Assembly (NCBI RefSeq): GCF_900107745.1
Contig: NZ_FNRO01000002.1
Location: forward strand, 558,001-622,000
Reading direction: 5' to 3'
Origin: Variovorax sp. YR216
GTDB lineage: Bacteria > Pseudomonadota > Gammaproteobacteria > Burkholderiales > Burkholderiaceae_C
DNA length: 64,000 nt
Shown: one piece after another, positions 46,492 to 55,766 of the stretch
Layout: every line of letters starts with the position of its first letter
How positions within the stretch are numbered: the stretch's first letter is position 1
Made by a program: the position numbers and the translations under genes
The notes under the pieces: model-generated
What the model was told of the DNA's origin: nothing
The model's database searches: none
The model's input: only the letters and a program-made list of their open reading frames with translations

Positions 46492-47205
46492 TCAGCCTTT
46501 CTTGAGCGCGACGACCGTGGCTTCGCCACCGCTTTGAACGCGCGCACCGGTCACGAAGTAGGCATGCAGGTCGTGGGCGAAGCTGTTGAGCTTGGTCAGC
46601 ACGAACTTGTTGCCGCGGACGAGGGCGTTGTATCCGAGCACGGCGGGAATCGCGACCGCCAAGCCCAGCGCCGTCATGATCAGCGCCTCCCCGATGGGAC
46701 CGGCGACCTTGTCGATCGTGGCCTGGCCGGCGGAGCCAATGCTCATGAGCGCGTGATAGATGCCCCACACCGTGCCGAACAGGCCGATGAACGGCGCTGT
46801 CGAACCCACCGATGCCAGCACGGCCAGACCGGTCTGCAGGCGAGCGGTGAATTCGTCGATCCCGTTGCGAAGTGCGCGCGTGATCCAGTCGCTCACGTCG
46901 AGCGCGTCATGCAGATGCGCCTTGGTGTTGCGATGGTGCGCCGCGGCTTCGCGGCCTTCGAGCGCCAGCGCGCGGAAAGGATTGCCGTCGTCCTTGCCCA
47001 GTTTGTTCAGTGCGGTCGCGAAGTCTTCGCTGTGCCAGAAATCCTGCGAGTGCTTGGCAAGTCGCTTGTACCGGATGACGTCCAGCGCCTTGATCAGGAT
47101 GACGATCCAGGATGCGAGCGACATGCCGATCAACAGCACAGCCACGGCCTTGGTAACGAAGTCACCCTGATGCCAAACGTTCATCAGGCCAAATTGGGAA
47201 TCCAT
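46492..47205 (-). CDS. exbB: ExbB/TolQ/MotA-type proton channel protein
   Basis: 237 residues with three membrane helices. The N-terminal one is at about 18-37. The long cytoplasmic loop is followed by TAPFIGLFGTVWGIYHALMS, the strongest family signature, and by the third helix ALIMTALGLAVAIPAVLGYN. Pentameric ExbB surrounds the ExbD dimer and drives TonB using the proton gradient. It lies 20 bp after tonB and 5 bp before exbD, in the standard tonB-exbB-exbD order. Confidence 0.94.
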   Translation of the reverse strand: MDSQFGLMNVWHQGDFVTKAVAVLLIGMSLASWIVILIKALDVIRYKRLAKHSQDFWHSEDFATALNKLGKDDGNPFRALALEGREAAAHHRNTKAHLHDALDVSDWITRALRNGIDEFTARLQTGLAVLASVGSTAPFIGLFGTVWGIYHALMSIGSAGQATIDKVAGPIGEALIMTALGLAVAIPAVLGYNALVRGNKFVLTKLNSFAHDLHAYFVTGARVQSGGEATVVALKKG

Positions 47206-47225
47206 ACGAAGCTACTCCAGAAAAA

Positions 47226-47909
47226 TCAGTTGAGAACCCAGTTGATCGGGACGTTAAATTCCATTTGTTCGACGACGCCATTGCGTTTGCCCGGCACGTA
47301 GCGCCAGCTCATGACGGCTTGGCGCGCCGCCTCGTCCAGCCGCTCATAGCCACTTGACCGGAAAATACTGGCCTGCTTGGGCAGGCCGTCCACTCCGATC
47401 AGGACGCGCACGGTCGTCTTGCCCTGTTCGCCGAGGCGCTTGCTCATGGCCGGATACACCGGTTTCGGGTTCTGCAGGTAATCGGCATTGCTCGACGGCA
47501 ATTGAACCGAAGGCGGTGCCGGCGGCGCGGGTGGAGGGGCTGGTGGCTCCGGCGGCGCGGGTGCCGCGATGGGGGCCTGTGGCGGAGGTGGTTCGAGGCT
47601 GCCAGTCGGCGCGTTGGGCGCTGGCTTCGGCTCACGAATCGCCTGGGGCCGAGGCGGCGGAGGCGTCTTGGTGACCTGCCGCTTGGGCTCTGGCGGGGGA
47701 GGCGGCGGCGGTGGCGGTTCCTTGGGCTTGGGAGGCTCGACGAATTCGCTGAGGATCTCGACGGGAATCACGACTTCAGCCGCGCGGCGCAGGAGCCCGC
47801 TCTGCAATGCCCAGAGGGCGGCGACGTGGAACAGCACCACGCTGCCCGCAATGACGACGTTTCGCGAGAGCCCGAGGGCGGAAGGGGGGGCTGAAAAGCG
47901 GTCAGACAC
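47226..47909 (-). CDS. tonB: Energy transducer TonB
   Basis: 227 residues from the GTG chosen at 47909. One N-terminal membrane helix (17-36) is followed by a Pro-rich periplasmic spacer with a long run of prolines (PKPKEPPPPPPPPPEPKRQ) and a C-terminal TonB domain with YPAMSKRLGEQGKTTVRVLI and SSGYERLDEAARQAVMSWRY. TonB passes energy from ExbBD to outer-membrane siderophore and heme receptors. A start at 47957 would add 16 residues. The proline runs should need EF-P for efficient translation. bfd lies upstream on the same strand. Confidence 0.94.
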   Translation of the reverse strand: MSDRFSAPPSALGLSRNVVIAGSVVLFHVAALWALQSGLLRRAAEVVIPVEILSEFVEPPKPKEPPPPPPPPPEPKRQVTKTPPPPRPQAIREPKPAPNAPTGSLEPPPPQAPIAAPAPPEPPAPPPAPPAPPSVQLPSSNADYLQNPKPVYPAMSKRLGEQGKTTVRVLIGVDGLPKQASIFRSSGYERLDEAARQAVMSWRYVPGKRNGVVEQMEFNVPINWVLN

Positions 47910-47969
47910 GATGAGCCATTGGAGTGCGAGCACCGTTGGAGGTGCCCGTCGCAGCAAAACCGCTACGAG

Positions 47970-48044
47970 TTATTTGCGAAAGATCCACCAGACCGAGCTG
48001 GCGACAAGGATCAGACTGCCGCCGAGGGCCGCGAAGAGTTCCAT
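47970..48044 (-). CDS. Possible 24-residue single-pass membrane peptide between bfd and tonB
   Basis: An ATG at 48044 preceded by AAGGAAA opens a 24-codon frame ending TAA at 47970: a short MELFAALGGS start, a hydrophobic stretch through LILVASSVWWIF and a positively charged end (RK). This looks like a tiny inner-membrane protein with its N-terminus out or a single helix. It overlaps the last 34 bp of bfd in another frame, which would allow translational coupling, and lies 61 bp before tonB. Only its composition and ribosome site support it; expression is unproven. Confidence 0.4.
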   Translation of the reverse strand: MELFAALGGSLILVASSVWWIFRK

Positions 48045-48283
48045 GCTTTGCTTTCCTTGATGGAATTGGCAAGCTGGATCGCTGTCGGGCCGGTGTCGCG
48101 ATGGAGGGCTGCGATCGGATGCGAGGCGCTGCATTGAGCGACCACTTCACGTGCGCAACCTTCGCATTGGCCGCATTGGGTGGCAACTCCGAGTTCAAAC
48201 TGAACTTCGTCGAACGTCATGCCGGCTCGCACGTGGCGTGCGATTTCACGGTCGGAGACTCGGCGGCATACGCAAACGATCAT
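48011..48283 (-). CDS. bfd: Bacterioferritin-associated ferredoxin Bfd
   Basis: 90 residues. The four cysteines that bind the [2Fe-2S] cluster are in the arrangement MIVCVCRRVSD and CGQCEGCA (C-x-C ... C-x2-C spacing), the BFD-like domain. Bfd reduces the ferric core of bacterioferritin to release iron. The last 25-30 residues, past the domain, are poorly conserved looking and overlap a possible small gene. Upstream is a 21-bp palindrome like an iron-regulator site, fitting expression under iron starvation. Its partner bfr is encoded 217 bp away. Confidence 0.92.
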   Translation of the reverse strand: MIVCVCRRVSDREIARHVRAGMTFDEVQFELGVATQCGQCEGCAREVVAQCSASHPIAALHRDTGPTAIQLANSIKESKAWNSSRPSAAV

Positions 48284-48328
48284 GGCCTGTAAGCGAGTGG
48301 CTGGCTGTGCTGAAGAGGACTCGATTAT

Positions 48329-48349
48329 AAATACGAATTCTTCGCATTT
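48329..48349 (-). promoter_or_regulatory. Fur-like palindrome upstream of bfd
   Basis: A 21-bp inverted repeat AAATRCGAA-N3-TTCGYATTT (one non-identical pair) lies 46-66 bp upstream of the bfd ATG in an AT-rich stretch. It resembles the AATGCGAAT-type Fur boxes of betaproteobacteria. Assignment to Fur is inference from shape and from the iron genes downstream. No other feature is seen between 48284 and 48500. Confidence 0.55.
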
Positions 48350-48500
48350 GCAATAACTATCAGTCTCGCAGGGCAGTCGTCTCGGTGGGGCTCAGTGCCT
48401 GTCGCGAAAGGGGATCGAGGGAAGGAATTCCGGCTCGCCGCGCTTGAACCGGCCCGCGCCCGGCCGCCAAGGACCGGGACGCGTGAGGTGACGAAGAGAC

Positions 48501-48977
48501 TTACTCGATCTCACCCATCTGCGATTGCAGATAGTTCTGCAGCCCGACCTTGCCGAGCAGGTCGATCTGCGTTTCGAGGAAGTCGATGTGTTCCTCGGTG
48601 TCGTCCAGTATTTCCTGGAGGATGTCGCGCGACACGTAGTCACGTACTGCCTCGCAGTGCGCGATGCCGGCCTTGATCGTGGCTTGCGCGCCCATTTCCG
48701 ACTTGAGATCGCATTCGAGAATCTCGGGTACGTCTTCGCCGACGTTCAGCTTGGCGAGATCCTGAAGATTCGGAAGCCCGTCGAGCATGAAGATGCGGTC
48801 CATCAGCTTGTCCGCATGCTTCATTTCGCCGATGGATTCTTCGTATTCCTTCTTGGCCAGCTTGTCGAAGCCCCAGTGCTTCAGCATCCGGTAGTGGAGG
48901 AAGTACTGGTTGATCGCGGTGAGCTCATTCTTGAGTTGAGCCTGTAGATGATCGATGACTTGTGGGTCGCCCTTCAT
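48501..48977 (-). CDS. bfr: Bacterioferritin
   Basis: 158-residue heme-containing ferritin. The di-iron ligands Glu18, Glu51 and His54 are in place, and Met52, which binds the inter-subunit heme, is present (IGEMKHAD), so it is a true bacterioferritin and not a plain ferritin. Twenty-four subunits store iron as a ferric core. AAGGAAAAG upstream of ATG 48977 supports the start and excludes a longer frame. Its neighbour bfd encodes the ferredoxin that empties it. It is divergent from ahpC; the shared 240-bp region holds an OxyR site. Confidence 0.96.
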   Translation of the reverse strand: MKGDPQVIDHLQAQLKNELTAINQYFLHYRMLKHWGFDKLAKKEYEESIGEMKHADKLMDRIFMLDGLPNLQDLAKLNVGEDVPEILECDLKSEMGAQATIKAGIAHCEAVRDYVSRDILQEILDDTEEHIDFLETQIDLLGKVGLQNYLQSQMGEIE

Positions 48978-49113
48978 GGTCTTTTCCTTGTTCTTGAAAC
49001 GGTGAATTGTGAACGCGTTCAGACGGGCCGCAAGCAATCCCATGCGGGGGCACTCTGCATGCGTTTGAGGCTGATAGGCGTTCGCATTCGGGTTCTCCGG
49101 CCGCTCCCCGGAC

Positions 49114-49150
49114 ATAGGGGCACCCAATAGATTTGATAGAAAGTGGCTAT
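49114..49150 (+). promoter_or_regulatory. OxyR-binding site upstream of ahpC
   Basis: Four tetramers with exact 7-bp spacing: ATAG (49114), CAAT (49125), ATAG (49136), CTAT (49147). This matches 15 of 16 fixed positions of the OxyR tetramer motif ATAG-N7-CTAT-N7-ATAG-N7-CTAT. A TATACT -10 box lies at 49172-49177, 68 bp ahead of the ahpC ATG counted from the site, so OxyR is positioned to activate ahpC. Confidence 0.82.
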
Positions 49151-49217
49151 CGGTGAGTGCGTATTAGTAGTTATACTGATGGCTCGCCTTTTTCATTAGC
49201 CAACTAGGAACTCATCA

Positions 49218-49790
49218 ATGTCCCTGATCAATACTGAAGTCGTCCCGTTCAAGGCCACCGCCTATCACAATGGCAAGTTCGTGCCCGTCTCCGAAGAGAG
49301 CTTCAAGGGCAAGTGGTCTGTTGTCGTGTTCTATCCGGCTGACTTCACCTTCGTGTGCCCGACCGAACTCGGCGACCTCGCCGACAACTATGCCGAGTTC
49401 CAGAAGCTGGGCGTCGAAATCTACGGCGTGTCGACCGACACCCACTTCACGCACAAGGCGTGGCACGACACCTCGGAAACCATCGGCAAGGTCAAGTACC
49501 CGCTGATCGGCGACCCGAGCCAGCAGCTGGCACGTGCCTTCCAGGTCCTGATCGAAGAAGGCGAAGACGCCGGCCTCGCATACCGCGGCACCTTCGTGAT
49601 CGATCCCAGCGGCAAGATCAAGACGATCGAAGTGCATGACAACGGCATCGGCCGCGACGCTGCCGAACTCCTCCGCCGCGTGAAGGCCGCGCAGTACGTT
49701 GCGGCTCACCCGGGCGAAGTCTGCCCCGCCAAGTGGACCGAAGGCGCCGAGACGCTCAAGCCTTCGTTCGACCTGGTCGGCAAGATCTAA
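49218..49790 (+). CDS. ahpC: Alkyl hydroperoxide reductase subunit C, typical 2-Cys peroxiredoxin
   Basis: 190 residues. Peroxidatic Cys47 is in [16 protein letters not shown] and the resolving Cys in [10 protein letters not shown] near the C-terminus. It reduces hydrogen peroxide, organic hydroperoxides and peroxynitrite, and is recycled by AhpF encoded just downstream. A four-part OxyR site lies 68 bp upstream of the ATG. A strong hairpin terminator after the stop would make ahpC mRNA far more abundant than ahpCF, as in enterics. ATG 49218 gives [13 protein letters not shown], the standard N-terminus. Confidence 0.97.
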   Translation: MSLINTEVVPFKATAYHNGKFVPVSEESFKGKWSVVVFYPADFTFVCPTELGDLADNYAEFQKLGVEIYGVSTDTHFTHKAWHDTSETIGKVKYPLIGDPSQQLARAFQVLIEEGEDAGLAYRGTFVIDPSGKIKTIEVHDNGIGRDAAELLRRVKAAQYVAAHPGEVCPAKWTEGAETLKPSFDLVGKI

Positions 49791-49808
49791 GCCGCCTTTC
49801 CGCGCCGT

Positions 49809-49839
49809 GGCCCGGGCGCGCAAGCTCCCGGGCCTTTTT
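49809..49839 (+). terminator. Terminator or attenuator between ahpC and ahpF
   Basis: Eight-pair stem GGCCCGGG/CCCGGGCC with a ten-base loop followed by TTTTT. It lies 18 bp past ahpC and 32 bp before the ahpF ATG. Partial read-through would set the ahpC:ahpF ratio. Confidence 0.85.
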
Positions 49840-49870
49840 GTTCCCATTTGCATTTAAGAAGTGAGTCCAC

Positions 49871-51448
49871 ATGCTCGACGCAGGCACCAAATCGCAACTC
49901 AAAAGCTATCTCGATCGCATCACTCAACCGGTCGAAATCGTCGCCTCGCTCGACGACAGCAAGGCGTCCAGCGATGTTCAGTCTCTGTTGAAGGACGTGG
50001 CGGAATCGTCTTCTCTCATCAAGGTCGTTGAAAGCCGCGACGACAACCATCGCAAGCCGTCCTTCTCGATCAATCGCCCCAGCCAGAACAACGGCCCCCG
50101 CTTTGCCGGGCTGCCGATGGGGCATGAATTCACCTCGCTGATCCTGGCGCTGCTCCAGGTCGGCGGCTATCCGCCGAAAGTCGAGCAAGCCGTGCTCGAA
50201 CAGATCCGCGCGCTCGACGGCGACTTCGAATTCGAAATCTATATCTCCCTGACCTGCCACAACTGCCCGGACGTCGTGCAGGCGCTCAACCTGATGGCAG
50301 TTCAGAACCCGCGCATCAAGACGACGATGATCGACGGCTCGCTGTTCCAGGACGAGGTCAAGGAACGCCAGATCATGGCGGTGCCGACGGTGTTTCTCAA
50401 CGGCACCGAATTCGGCCAAGGTCGCATGACACTGGAGGAAATCCTCGCGAAGCTCGACTCGAGCGGCGTGGAACGCGAGGCGAAGAAGATCGCCGCGAAG
50501 GACCCCTTCGATGTCCTCATCGTCGGTGGCGGTCCGGCCGGCGCGGCCGCCGCGGTGTACGCGGCGCGCAAGGGTATCCGCACGGGTGTGGCCTCCGAGC
50601 GCTTCGGCGGCCAGGTACTCGACACCATGGGCATCGAGAACTTCATTTCGATCAAGGAAACCGAAGGCCCCAAGTTCGCGCTCGCGCTGGAAGAGCACGT
50701 GCGTGACTACGACGTGGACATCATGAACCTGCAACGTGCTTCGGCCCTGGTGCGCTCCGGCGACCTGATCGAGGTCAAGCTCGAGAGCGGCGCATCGCTG
50801 AAGAGCCGTTCGGTCGTGATCTCGACCGGCGCGCGCTGGCGCAACATCAACGTGCCGGGCGAGCACGAATACAAGAACAAGGGGGTGGCCTACTGCCCGC
50901 ACTGTGACGGTCCGCTGTTCAAGGGCAAGCGCGTTGCGGTGATCGGCGGCGGAAACTCGGGCGTCGAAGCGGCGATCGACCTCGCGGGCATCGTGGGTCA
51001 CGTCACGCTGATCGAGTTCGACACGCAACTGCGTGCCGACGCGGTGCTGCAGCGCAAGCTGCACAGCCTCGCGAACGTCACGGTCATCACCAACGCGCAG
51101 ACGACGGAAATCAATGGCGACCAGCAGAAGGTCAATGGACTGACCTACAAGGACCGCGCGACCGGCGAAAGCCGTCGGGTGGATCTGGAAGGCGTGTTCA
51201 TCCAGATCGGGCTTGTTCCGAACACCGACTGGCTCAAGGGATCGGTCGAACTGTCGAAGCACGGCGAAATCATCGTCGACGCGCGCGGCCAGACCTCGGT
51301 GCCCGGCGTGTTTGCCGCGGGCGATGCGACGACCGTGCCTTTCAAGCAGATCATCATCGCGGCCGGCGAAGGTGCAAAGGCGGCCCTGAGCGCCTTCGAT
51401 CACCTGATCCGCACGTCCGCCCCTGCCGAAGAAACCGTACCAGCCTGA
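49871..51448 (+). CDS. ahpF: Alkyl hydroperoxide reductase subunit F
   Basis: 525-residue flavoprotein. The N-terminal double-thioredoxin domain has C129-H-N-C132, the same positions as in enteric AhpF. FAD binding is at [18 protein letters not shown], the second redox pair in YCPHCDGP, and NADH binding at [16 protein letters not shown]. It passes electrons from NADH through both disulfide pairs to AhpC. It lies 80 bp downstream of ahpC across a terminator-like hairpin. Repeat copy F begins 7 bp after the stop. Confidence 0.97.
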   Translation: MLDAGTKSQLKSYLDRITQPVEIVASLDDSKASSDVQSLLKDVAESSSLIKVVESRDDNHRKPSFSINRPSQNNGPRFAGLPMGHEFTSLILALLQVGGYPPKVEQAVLEQIRALDGDFEFEIYISLTCHNCPDVVQALNLMAVQNPRIKTTMIDGSLFQDEVKERQIMAVPTVFLNGTEFGQGRMTLEEILAKLDSSGVEREAKKIAAKDPFDVLIVGGGPAGAAAAVYAARKGIRTGVASERFGGQVLDTMGIENFISIKETEGPKFALALEEHVRDYDVDIMNLQRASALVRSGDLIEVKLESGASLKSRSVVISTGARWRNINVPGEHEYKNKGVAYCPHCDGPLFKGKRVAVIGGGNSGVEAAIDLAGIVGHVTLIEFDTQLRADAVLQRKLHSLANVTVITNAQTTEINGDQQKVNGLTYKDRATGESRRVDLEGVFIQIGLVPNTDWLKGSVELSKHGEIIVDARGQTSVPGVFAAGDATTVPFKQIIIAAGEGAKAALSAFDHLIRTSAPAEETVPA

Positions 51449-51455
51449 CTTTCAG

Positions 51456-51574
51456 GGCCGGCGCAGCCAGGCCCTTTCGGGGAACACCGCGGAACCGGCT
51501 CCGCCGGGCCGCTGGTGTTGCCCCCGGCAGGGGGTGCCCGAACCACACGAAGTGGGCGAGGCTGGGGGCGAGCT
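51456..51574 (+). repeat. Dispersed three-hairpin intergenic repeat, copy F (long form)
   Basis: Long form with the extra 5' module starting GGCCGGCGCAGCCAGGCCC, shared with copy B. Hairpin 1 outer stem AACACC/GGTGTT with GCGG/CCGC; hairpin 2 CCCCC-GGCA-GGGGG; hairpin 3 CC-a-CAC-GAA-GTG-GG. Its final GAGCT overlaps the TAG stop of the convergent ppsR (51573-51575). It fills nearly the whole ahpF-ppsR gap. Confidence 0.87.
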
Positions 51575-52394
51575 AGTACGACAGGCGCTCCGGCCGCAAT
51601 TCCTGCAGGATCGTCGTTGCGATCTCTTCGATCGACTTGGTGGTCGTCGACAGCCAGCGGATGCCCGCGCGTCGCATCATGGCCTCGGCCTCGCTGACTT
51701 CATGCCGGCAGTTCTCGATGCTGGCGTAGCGGGAATTCGGCCGCCGCTCGTTGCGGATTTCGGCCAGCCGCTCCGGCTGGATCGTCAGGCCGAAGATCTT
51801 CTTGCGGTGCGGCAGCAAGGCAGGGGGCAGTTGCCTGCGATCGAAGTCTTCCGGGATCAGCGGGTAATTGGCAGCCTTGAGCCCGTGCTGCATGGCCAGG
51901 TAGAGCGACGTCGGCGTCTTCCCGCTACGGCTGACGCCGACCAGGATGACGTCGGCGCTCTCGAGGTCGCGGTTGCTCTGCCCGTCATCGTGGGCCAGGC
52001 TGAAATCGATCGCCTGGATGCGTTCGTTGTATTCCTTGCTCTTGCTCACGTCGCTGAAGCGGCCGATCCGGTGGTTGGATTTCATCGCCAGCTCGATCTC
52101 CAGCGGCCGGACGAAAGTCCCGAACATGTCGAGCAGCATCCCCTTGCATTCGGTTTCGATCACCTCGAGCACTTCCATGTTGGCCAGCGTCGTGAAAACG
52201 ATCGGGCGAACACCTTCCAGCTCCGCGGTGTGGTTGATCCGCCGGACCGCCTGGTGCGCCTTGTCCACCGTGTCGGTGAACGGCAGCCTCACGTGACGCG
52301 GCTTCATCTCGAACTGGGCGAGGACGGCGTTGCCAAATGTCTCGGCGGTGATGCCAGTCCCGTCGGACACGAAAAAAACGGTGCGCGTATGCAT
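51573..52394 (-). CDS. ppsR: PEP synthase regulatory protein (kinase/pyrophosphorylase)
   Basis: 273 residues of the DUF299 family. The P-loop GVSRSGKT is at 153-160 and the N-terminus [20 protein letters not shown] is typical. It inactivates PpsA by ADP-dependent phosphorylation of a threonine near the active-site His and reactivates it by Pi-dependent removal, so it switches gluconeogenesis on and off. It is divergent from ppsA with a 191-bp spacer, matching the functional link. ATG 52394. The stop is shared with the end of repeat copy F. Confidence 0.95.
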   Translation of the reverse strand: MHTRTVFFVSDGTGITAETFGNAVLAQFEMKPRHVRLPFTDTVDKAHQAVRRINHTAELEGVRPIVFTTLANMEVLEVIETECKGMLLDMFGTFVRPLEIELAMKSNHRIGRFSDVSKSKEYNERIQAIDFSLAHDDGQSNRDLESADVILVGVSRSGKTPTSLYLAMQHGLKAANYPLIPEDFDRRQLPPALLPHRKKIFGLTIQPERLAEIRNERRPNSRYASIENCRHEVSEAEAMMRRAGIRWLSTTTKSIEEIATTILQELRPERLSY

Positions 52395-52585
52395 GATCTG
52401 AAGGCCTTGTCCGGAACCGCGCGCCGGATCGCGGCGCGCCTACAATTCGGCCCATTATCGGGAATGCCACCGATCGTTCCCCGACCCAATCCCTCCCATG
52501 CATCCGTCCCAGCGCCCAGAGCAACAAAAATGATCGCGTTGCGCCGCCTGCATGCAGCATCAGTTTCAACTTCTGGAGCTTTCCC

Positions 52586-54979
52586 ATGTCTGCACTCTTC
52601 GAAGCGACCGCCCTGGTCGTACCGTTCGAAAACCTGAGGATGACCGACGTCGAGTCGGTCGGTGGCAAGAACGCCAGCCTCGGCGAGATGATTTCCCAGT
52701 TGCCGCAGGGCGTGCGGGTCCCGACGGGATTCGCCACCACCGCCCATGCGTTCCGTCAGTTCCTCGCGCATGACGGCCTGGCCGACAAGATCAACGCGCG
52801 GCTGGCGAAGCTCGACACCGAGGACGTCCGCGCGCTGGCCGCCGCCGGTGCCGAGATCCGCGCGATGGTCGAAGCGCAACCTTTCCCGGCCGATCTGCAG
52901 GAGGCGATCGAATCCGCATTCGCGACCCTCTCCGCCGGCAATCCGCAGGCCAGCTTTGCGGTCCGCTCGTCGGCCACCGCGGAAGACCTGCCGGATGCCT
53001 CCTTTGCCGGCCAGCAGGAAACCTTCCTGAACGTGGTCGGCATCGAAGACGTCCTTCACAAGATGAAGGAGGTCTTTGCCTCCCTCTACAACGATCGCGC
53101 GATCAGCTACCGGGTACACAAGGGATTTGCGCACGATGTCGTGGCGCTGTCGGCCGGCGTCCAGCGCATGGTCCGCAGCGATCTCGGGGCTGCCGGGGTC
53201 ATGTTCACCATCGATACCGAATCGGGTTTCCAGGACGTCGTGTTCATCACCTCGAGCTACGGCCTCGGCGAAACAGTGGTGCAGGGCGCCGTCAATCCCG
53301 ACGAGTTCTACGTGCACAAGCCGACCCTGCGCGCCGGCAAGCGCGCGGTGATCCGCCGCAACCTTGGCTCGAAGCTGATCCAGATGGAATTCGCCACGGC
53401 CGCGGAGAAGGCCGCCAGCGGCAAGCTCGTCAAGACCACCGATGTGCCGACGGAGCAGCGCAACCGCTACTCGCTGACCGACGCCGACGTCGAGCAGCTT
53501 GCCAGGTACGCGCTGGTGATCGAGGAACACTACGGCCGTCCGATGGACATCGAGTGGGGCAAGGATGGCACCGACGGCCAGCTCTACATCCTCCAGGCCC
53601 GTCCGGAAACCGTGAAGAGCCAGCAGGCCGGCAAGGCGGAGCAGCGTTACAAGTTGCTCGGCAAAGGCGCTGTGCTCGCCGAGGGGCGCGCGATCGGACA
53701 GAAGATCGGAACCGGCCCGGTGCGTCTCGTCCACAGCATCAACGAGATGGACAAGGTGCAGCCCGGCGACGTGCTCGTGACGGACATGACCGACCCGAAC
53801 TGGGAGCCAGTGATGAAGCGTGCTTCGGCCATCGTCACCAATCGCGGCGGGCGCACCTGCCACGCGGCGATCATTGCGCGCGAACTGGGTATCCCCGCCG
53901 TGGTGGGATGCGGCGACGCGACCGACCTGCTGAAGGACGGCACGCTCGTGACCGTCAGCTGTGCCGAGGGCGACACCGGCTTCATCTACGACGGGCTGCT
54001 CGAAACCGAGGTGACCGAAGTGCAGCGCGGCGAAATGCCCCAGATCGACGTGAAGATCATGATGAACGTCGGCAATCCGCAGCTGGCTTTCGACTTTGCC
54101 CAGCTGCCGAATCAGGGCGTCGGGCTGGCACGCCTCGAGTTCATCATCAACAACAACATCGGGGTGCACCCCAAGGCGATCCTCGACTACCCGAATGTCG
54201 ATGCCGATCTCAAGAAGGCAGTCGAATCGGTGGCCCGAGGCCATGCTTCGCCGCGTGCGTTCTACGTCGACAAGGTGGCAGAAGGCATCGCGACGATCGC
54301 CGCAGCGTTCTGGCCCAAGCCGGTGATCGTGCGCCTTTCCGACTTCAAGTCCAACGAGTACCGCAAGCTGATCGGTGGCAGCCGCTACGAGCCAGAGGAA
54401 GAAAACCCGATGCTCGGCTTCCGCGGTGCGGCGCGCTACCTCAGCGCCGATTTCGGCGAGGCATTCGCCATGGAGTGCGAAGCGCTCAAGCGCGTGCGCG
54501 GTGAAATGGGCCTGACGAACGTCCAGATCATGGTGCCGTTCGTGCGCACGCTCGGTCAGGCGGAGCGCGTGACGGGCCTGCTGGGAGAGCATGGCCTGAA
54601 GCGTGGCGAGAACGACCTCAAGCTGATCATGATGTGCGAGGTGCCGAGCAATGCGGTGCTGCCGGACGAGTTCCTGAAGCACTTCGACGGCTTCTCGATC
54701 GGCTCTAACGACCTGACCCAGCTCACGCTCGGACTGGACCGCGACTCGGGGTTGGAACTGCTCGCGGCGGACTTCGACGAGCGCGACCCGGCCGTCAAGG
54801 CATTGCTTAGCCGCGTCATCAGCGCCTGCAAGGCGCAGGGCAAGTACGTCGGCATCTGCGGACAGGGTCCCAGCGACCACCCCGACTTCGCGGTCTGGCT
54901 GGCGGAGCAGGGGATCGAGTCGATCTCGCTCAACCCCGACAGCGTGATCGACACCTGGACCCAGCTCGCTGCGCGCTGA
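52586..54979 (+). CDS. ppsA: Phosphoenolpyruvate synthase PpsA
   Basis: 797 residues. It makes PEP from pyruvate and ATP with release of AMP and phosphate, the first committed step of gluconeogenesis from pyruvate. The nucleotide-grasp domain has [13 protein letters not shown] and [19 protein letters not shown]. The swivelling His domain contains [20 protein letters not shown] with the catalytic His and, just before it, the Thr targeted by PpsR. The PEP/pyruvate barrel ends with [23 protein letters not shown] 52586 is preceded by a GGAG at good distance. Divergent from its regulator gene ppsR. Confidence 0.97.
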   Translation: MSALFEATALVVPFENLRMTDVESVGGKNASLGEMISQLPQGVRVPTGFATTAHAFRQFLAHDGLADKINARLAKLDTEDVRALAAAGAEIRAMVEAQPFPADLQEAIESAFATLSAGNPQASFAVRSSATAEDLPDASFAGQQETFLNVVGIEDVLHKMKEVFASLYNDRAISYRVHKGFAHDVVALSAGVQRMVRSDLGAAGVMFTIDTESGFQDVVFITSSYGLGETVVQGAVNPDEFYVHKPTLRAGKRAVIRRNLGSKLIQMEFATAAEKAASGKLVKTTDVPTEQRNRYSLTDADVEQLARYALVIEEHYGRPMDIEWGKDGTDGQLYILQARPETVKSQQAGKAEQRYKLLGKGAVLAEGRAIGQKIGTGPVRLVHSINEMDKVQPGDVLVTDMTDPNWEPVMKRASAIVTNRGGRTCHAAIIARELGIPAVVGCGDATDLLKDGTLVTVSCAEGDTGFIYDGLLETEVTEVQRGEMPQIDVKIMMNVGNPQLAFDFAQLPNQGVGLARLEFIINNNIGVHPKAILDYPNVDADLKKAVESVARGHASPRAFYVDKVAEGIATIAAAFWPKPVIVRLSDFKSNEYRKLIGGSRYEPEEENPMLGFRGAARYLSADFGEAFAMECEALKRVRGEMGLTNVQIMVPFVRTLGQAERVTGLLGEHGLKRGENDLKLIMMCEVPSNAVLPDEFLKHFDGFSIGSNDLTQLTLGLDRDSGLELLAADFDERDPAVKALLSRVISACKAQGKYVGICGQGPSDHPDFAVWLAEQGIESISLNPDSVIDTWTQLAAR

Positions 54980-55189
54980 TCCGGCCTGCGACGGTGTGCG
55001 GCGGTGACTGTCATCGCCGCGCAACGACTTCTGTCACACGAAACGCTGTAATCCCCGCGTCAGTTTGATGTATTTGCAACCAGATGCATCTTTGGTGTCA
55101 AACTGCTGACCTCAAAGGGGCGCAAACGTACCGGGCCATGCAGGAAGTCTGCCTGGCTCAGGTGCTGCCCGTCCGGCGTCGAGGAAAGC

Positions 55190-55675
55190 ATGATTCTTGT
55201 CAAGACAGAAACCGGGCACCGTGTGCTCAAGGACCGGTCGGTGCGGCTCACGCCGCGCCAGCGGTCTGCTTTCATTCTTTTTGACGGCCGCCGCTCGGTG
55301 AACGAGGTGATCGAGTCGGGCATGGGCATCGTGCCGGAGGACATCGACCAACTCGTTGCGCTCGGATTGCTGGAGCAGGCCGTTTCAGGGGCGCCGGCAG
55401 CCAGTCCGGCGCAGGTCGACCCACCCGTTTCTCATCCGGCGGCGCCGCGCGCAGCAGAGGCGCCATCCGGACGTTCCTCGCAGCAGCGCTATAAGGACGC
55501 CTATCCCATCGCGACGCAGCTCACGGCAAGCCTCGGCCTGCGCGGCTTCAGGCTCAATCTGGCCGTCGAGGGTACGTCGACCTTCGAACAGCTCCATGAG
55601 CTCTTCCCCAAGATCCAGTCCGCCGTAGGGCCTGACAAAGCCGCCGCGCTCGAGCGCGCCCTGACGGGCGACTGA
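55190..55675 (+). CDS. Conserved-looking protein of unknown function
   Basis: 161 residues, unrecognised. The N-terminal 60 residues look like a compact alpha/beta or winged-helix domain (LKDRSVRLTPRQRSAFILFD, then a helix with SVNEVIESGMGIVPEDIDQL). A Pro/Ala/Ser-rich linker (about 65-100) joins it to a C-terminal helical part with YPIATQLTASLGLRGFRLNL. The first half resembles PqqD-like or response-regulator-associated helical domains only loosely. It lies alone between ppsA (210 bp upstream) and rpsF, with GAGGAAAGC before ATG 55190. The rpsF promoter sits directly behind it. No function is proposed. Confidence 0.7.
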   Translation: MILVKTETGHRVLKDRSVRLTPRQRSAFILFDGRRSVNEVIESGMGIVPEDIDQLVALGLLEQAVSGAPAASPAQVDPPVSHPAAPRAAEAPSGRSSQQRYKDAYPIATQLTASLGLRGFRLNLAVEGTSTFEQLHELFPKIQSAVGPDKAAALERALTGD

Positions 55676-55681
55676 GCCTGC

Positions 55682-55687
55682 TATAAT
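55682..55687 (+). promoter_or_regulatory. Possible -10 box of the rpsF operon
   Basis: A perfect TATAAT 7 bp after the upstream stop codon and 80 bp before the rpsF ATG. A CCTGAC hexamer at 55660-55665 with 16-bp spacing could act as the -35 box but matches poorly. Confidence 0.45.
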
Positions 55688-55766
55688 TTCCGGCTTTGCC
55701 TTGCCACACTGCGCCTGACGCTGCGGGTGGCTTTATCCCTTCTACGGAAGATCCACAAGGAGTGCC

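Noticed and set aside
48978..49127. An N-terminal extension of bacterioferritin to 49127
   Set aside because: The ribosome site at AAGGAAAAG and the family N-terminus [11 protein letters not shown] place the start at 48977.
52304..55024. A 906-codon open frame antisense to ppsA
   Set aside because: It mirrors ppsA across its whole length, has Arg/His/Asp-rich composition without any domain, and is explained by GC-rich codon bias.
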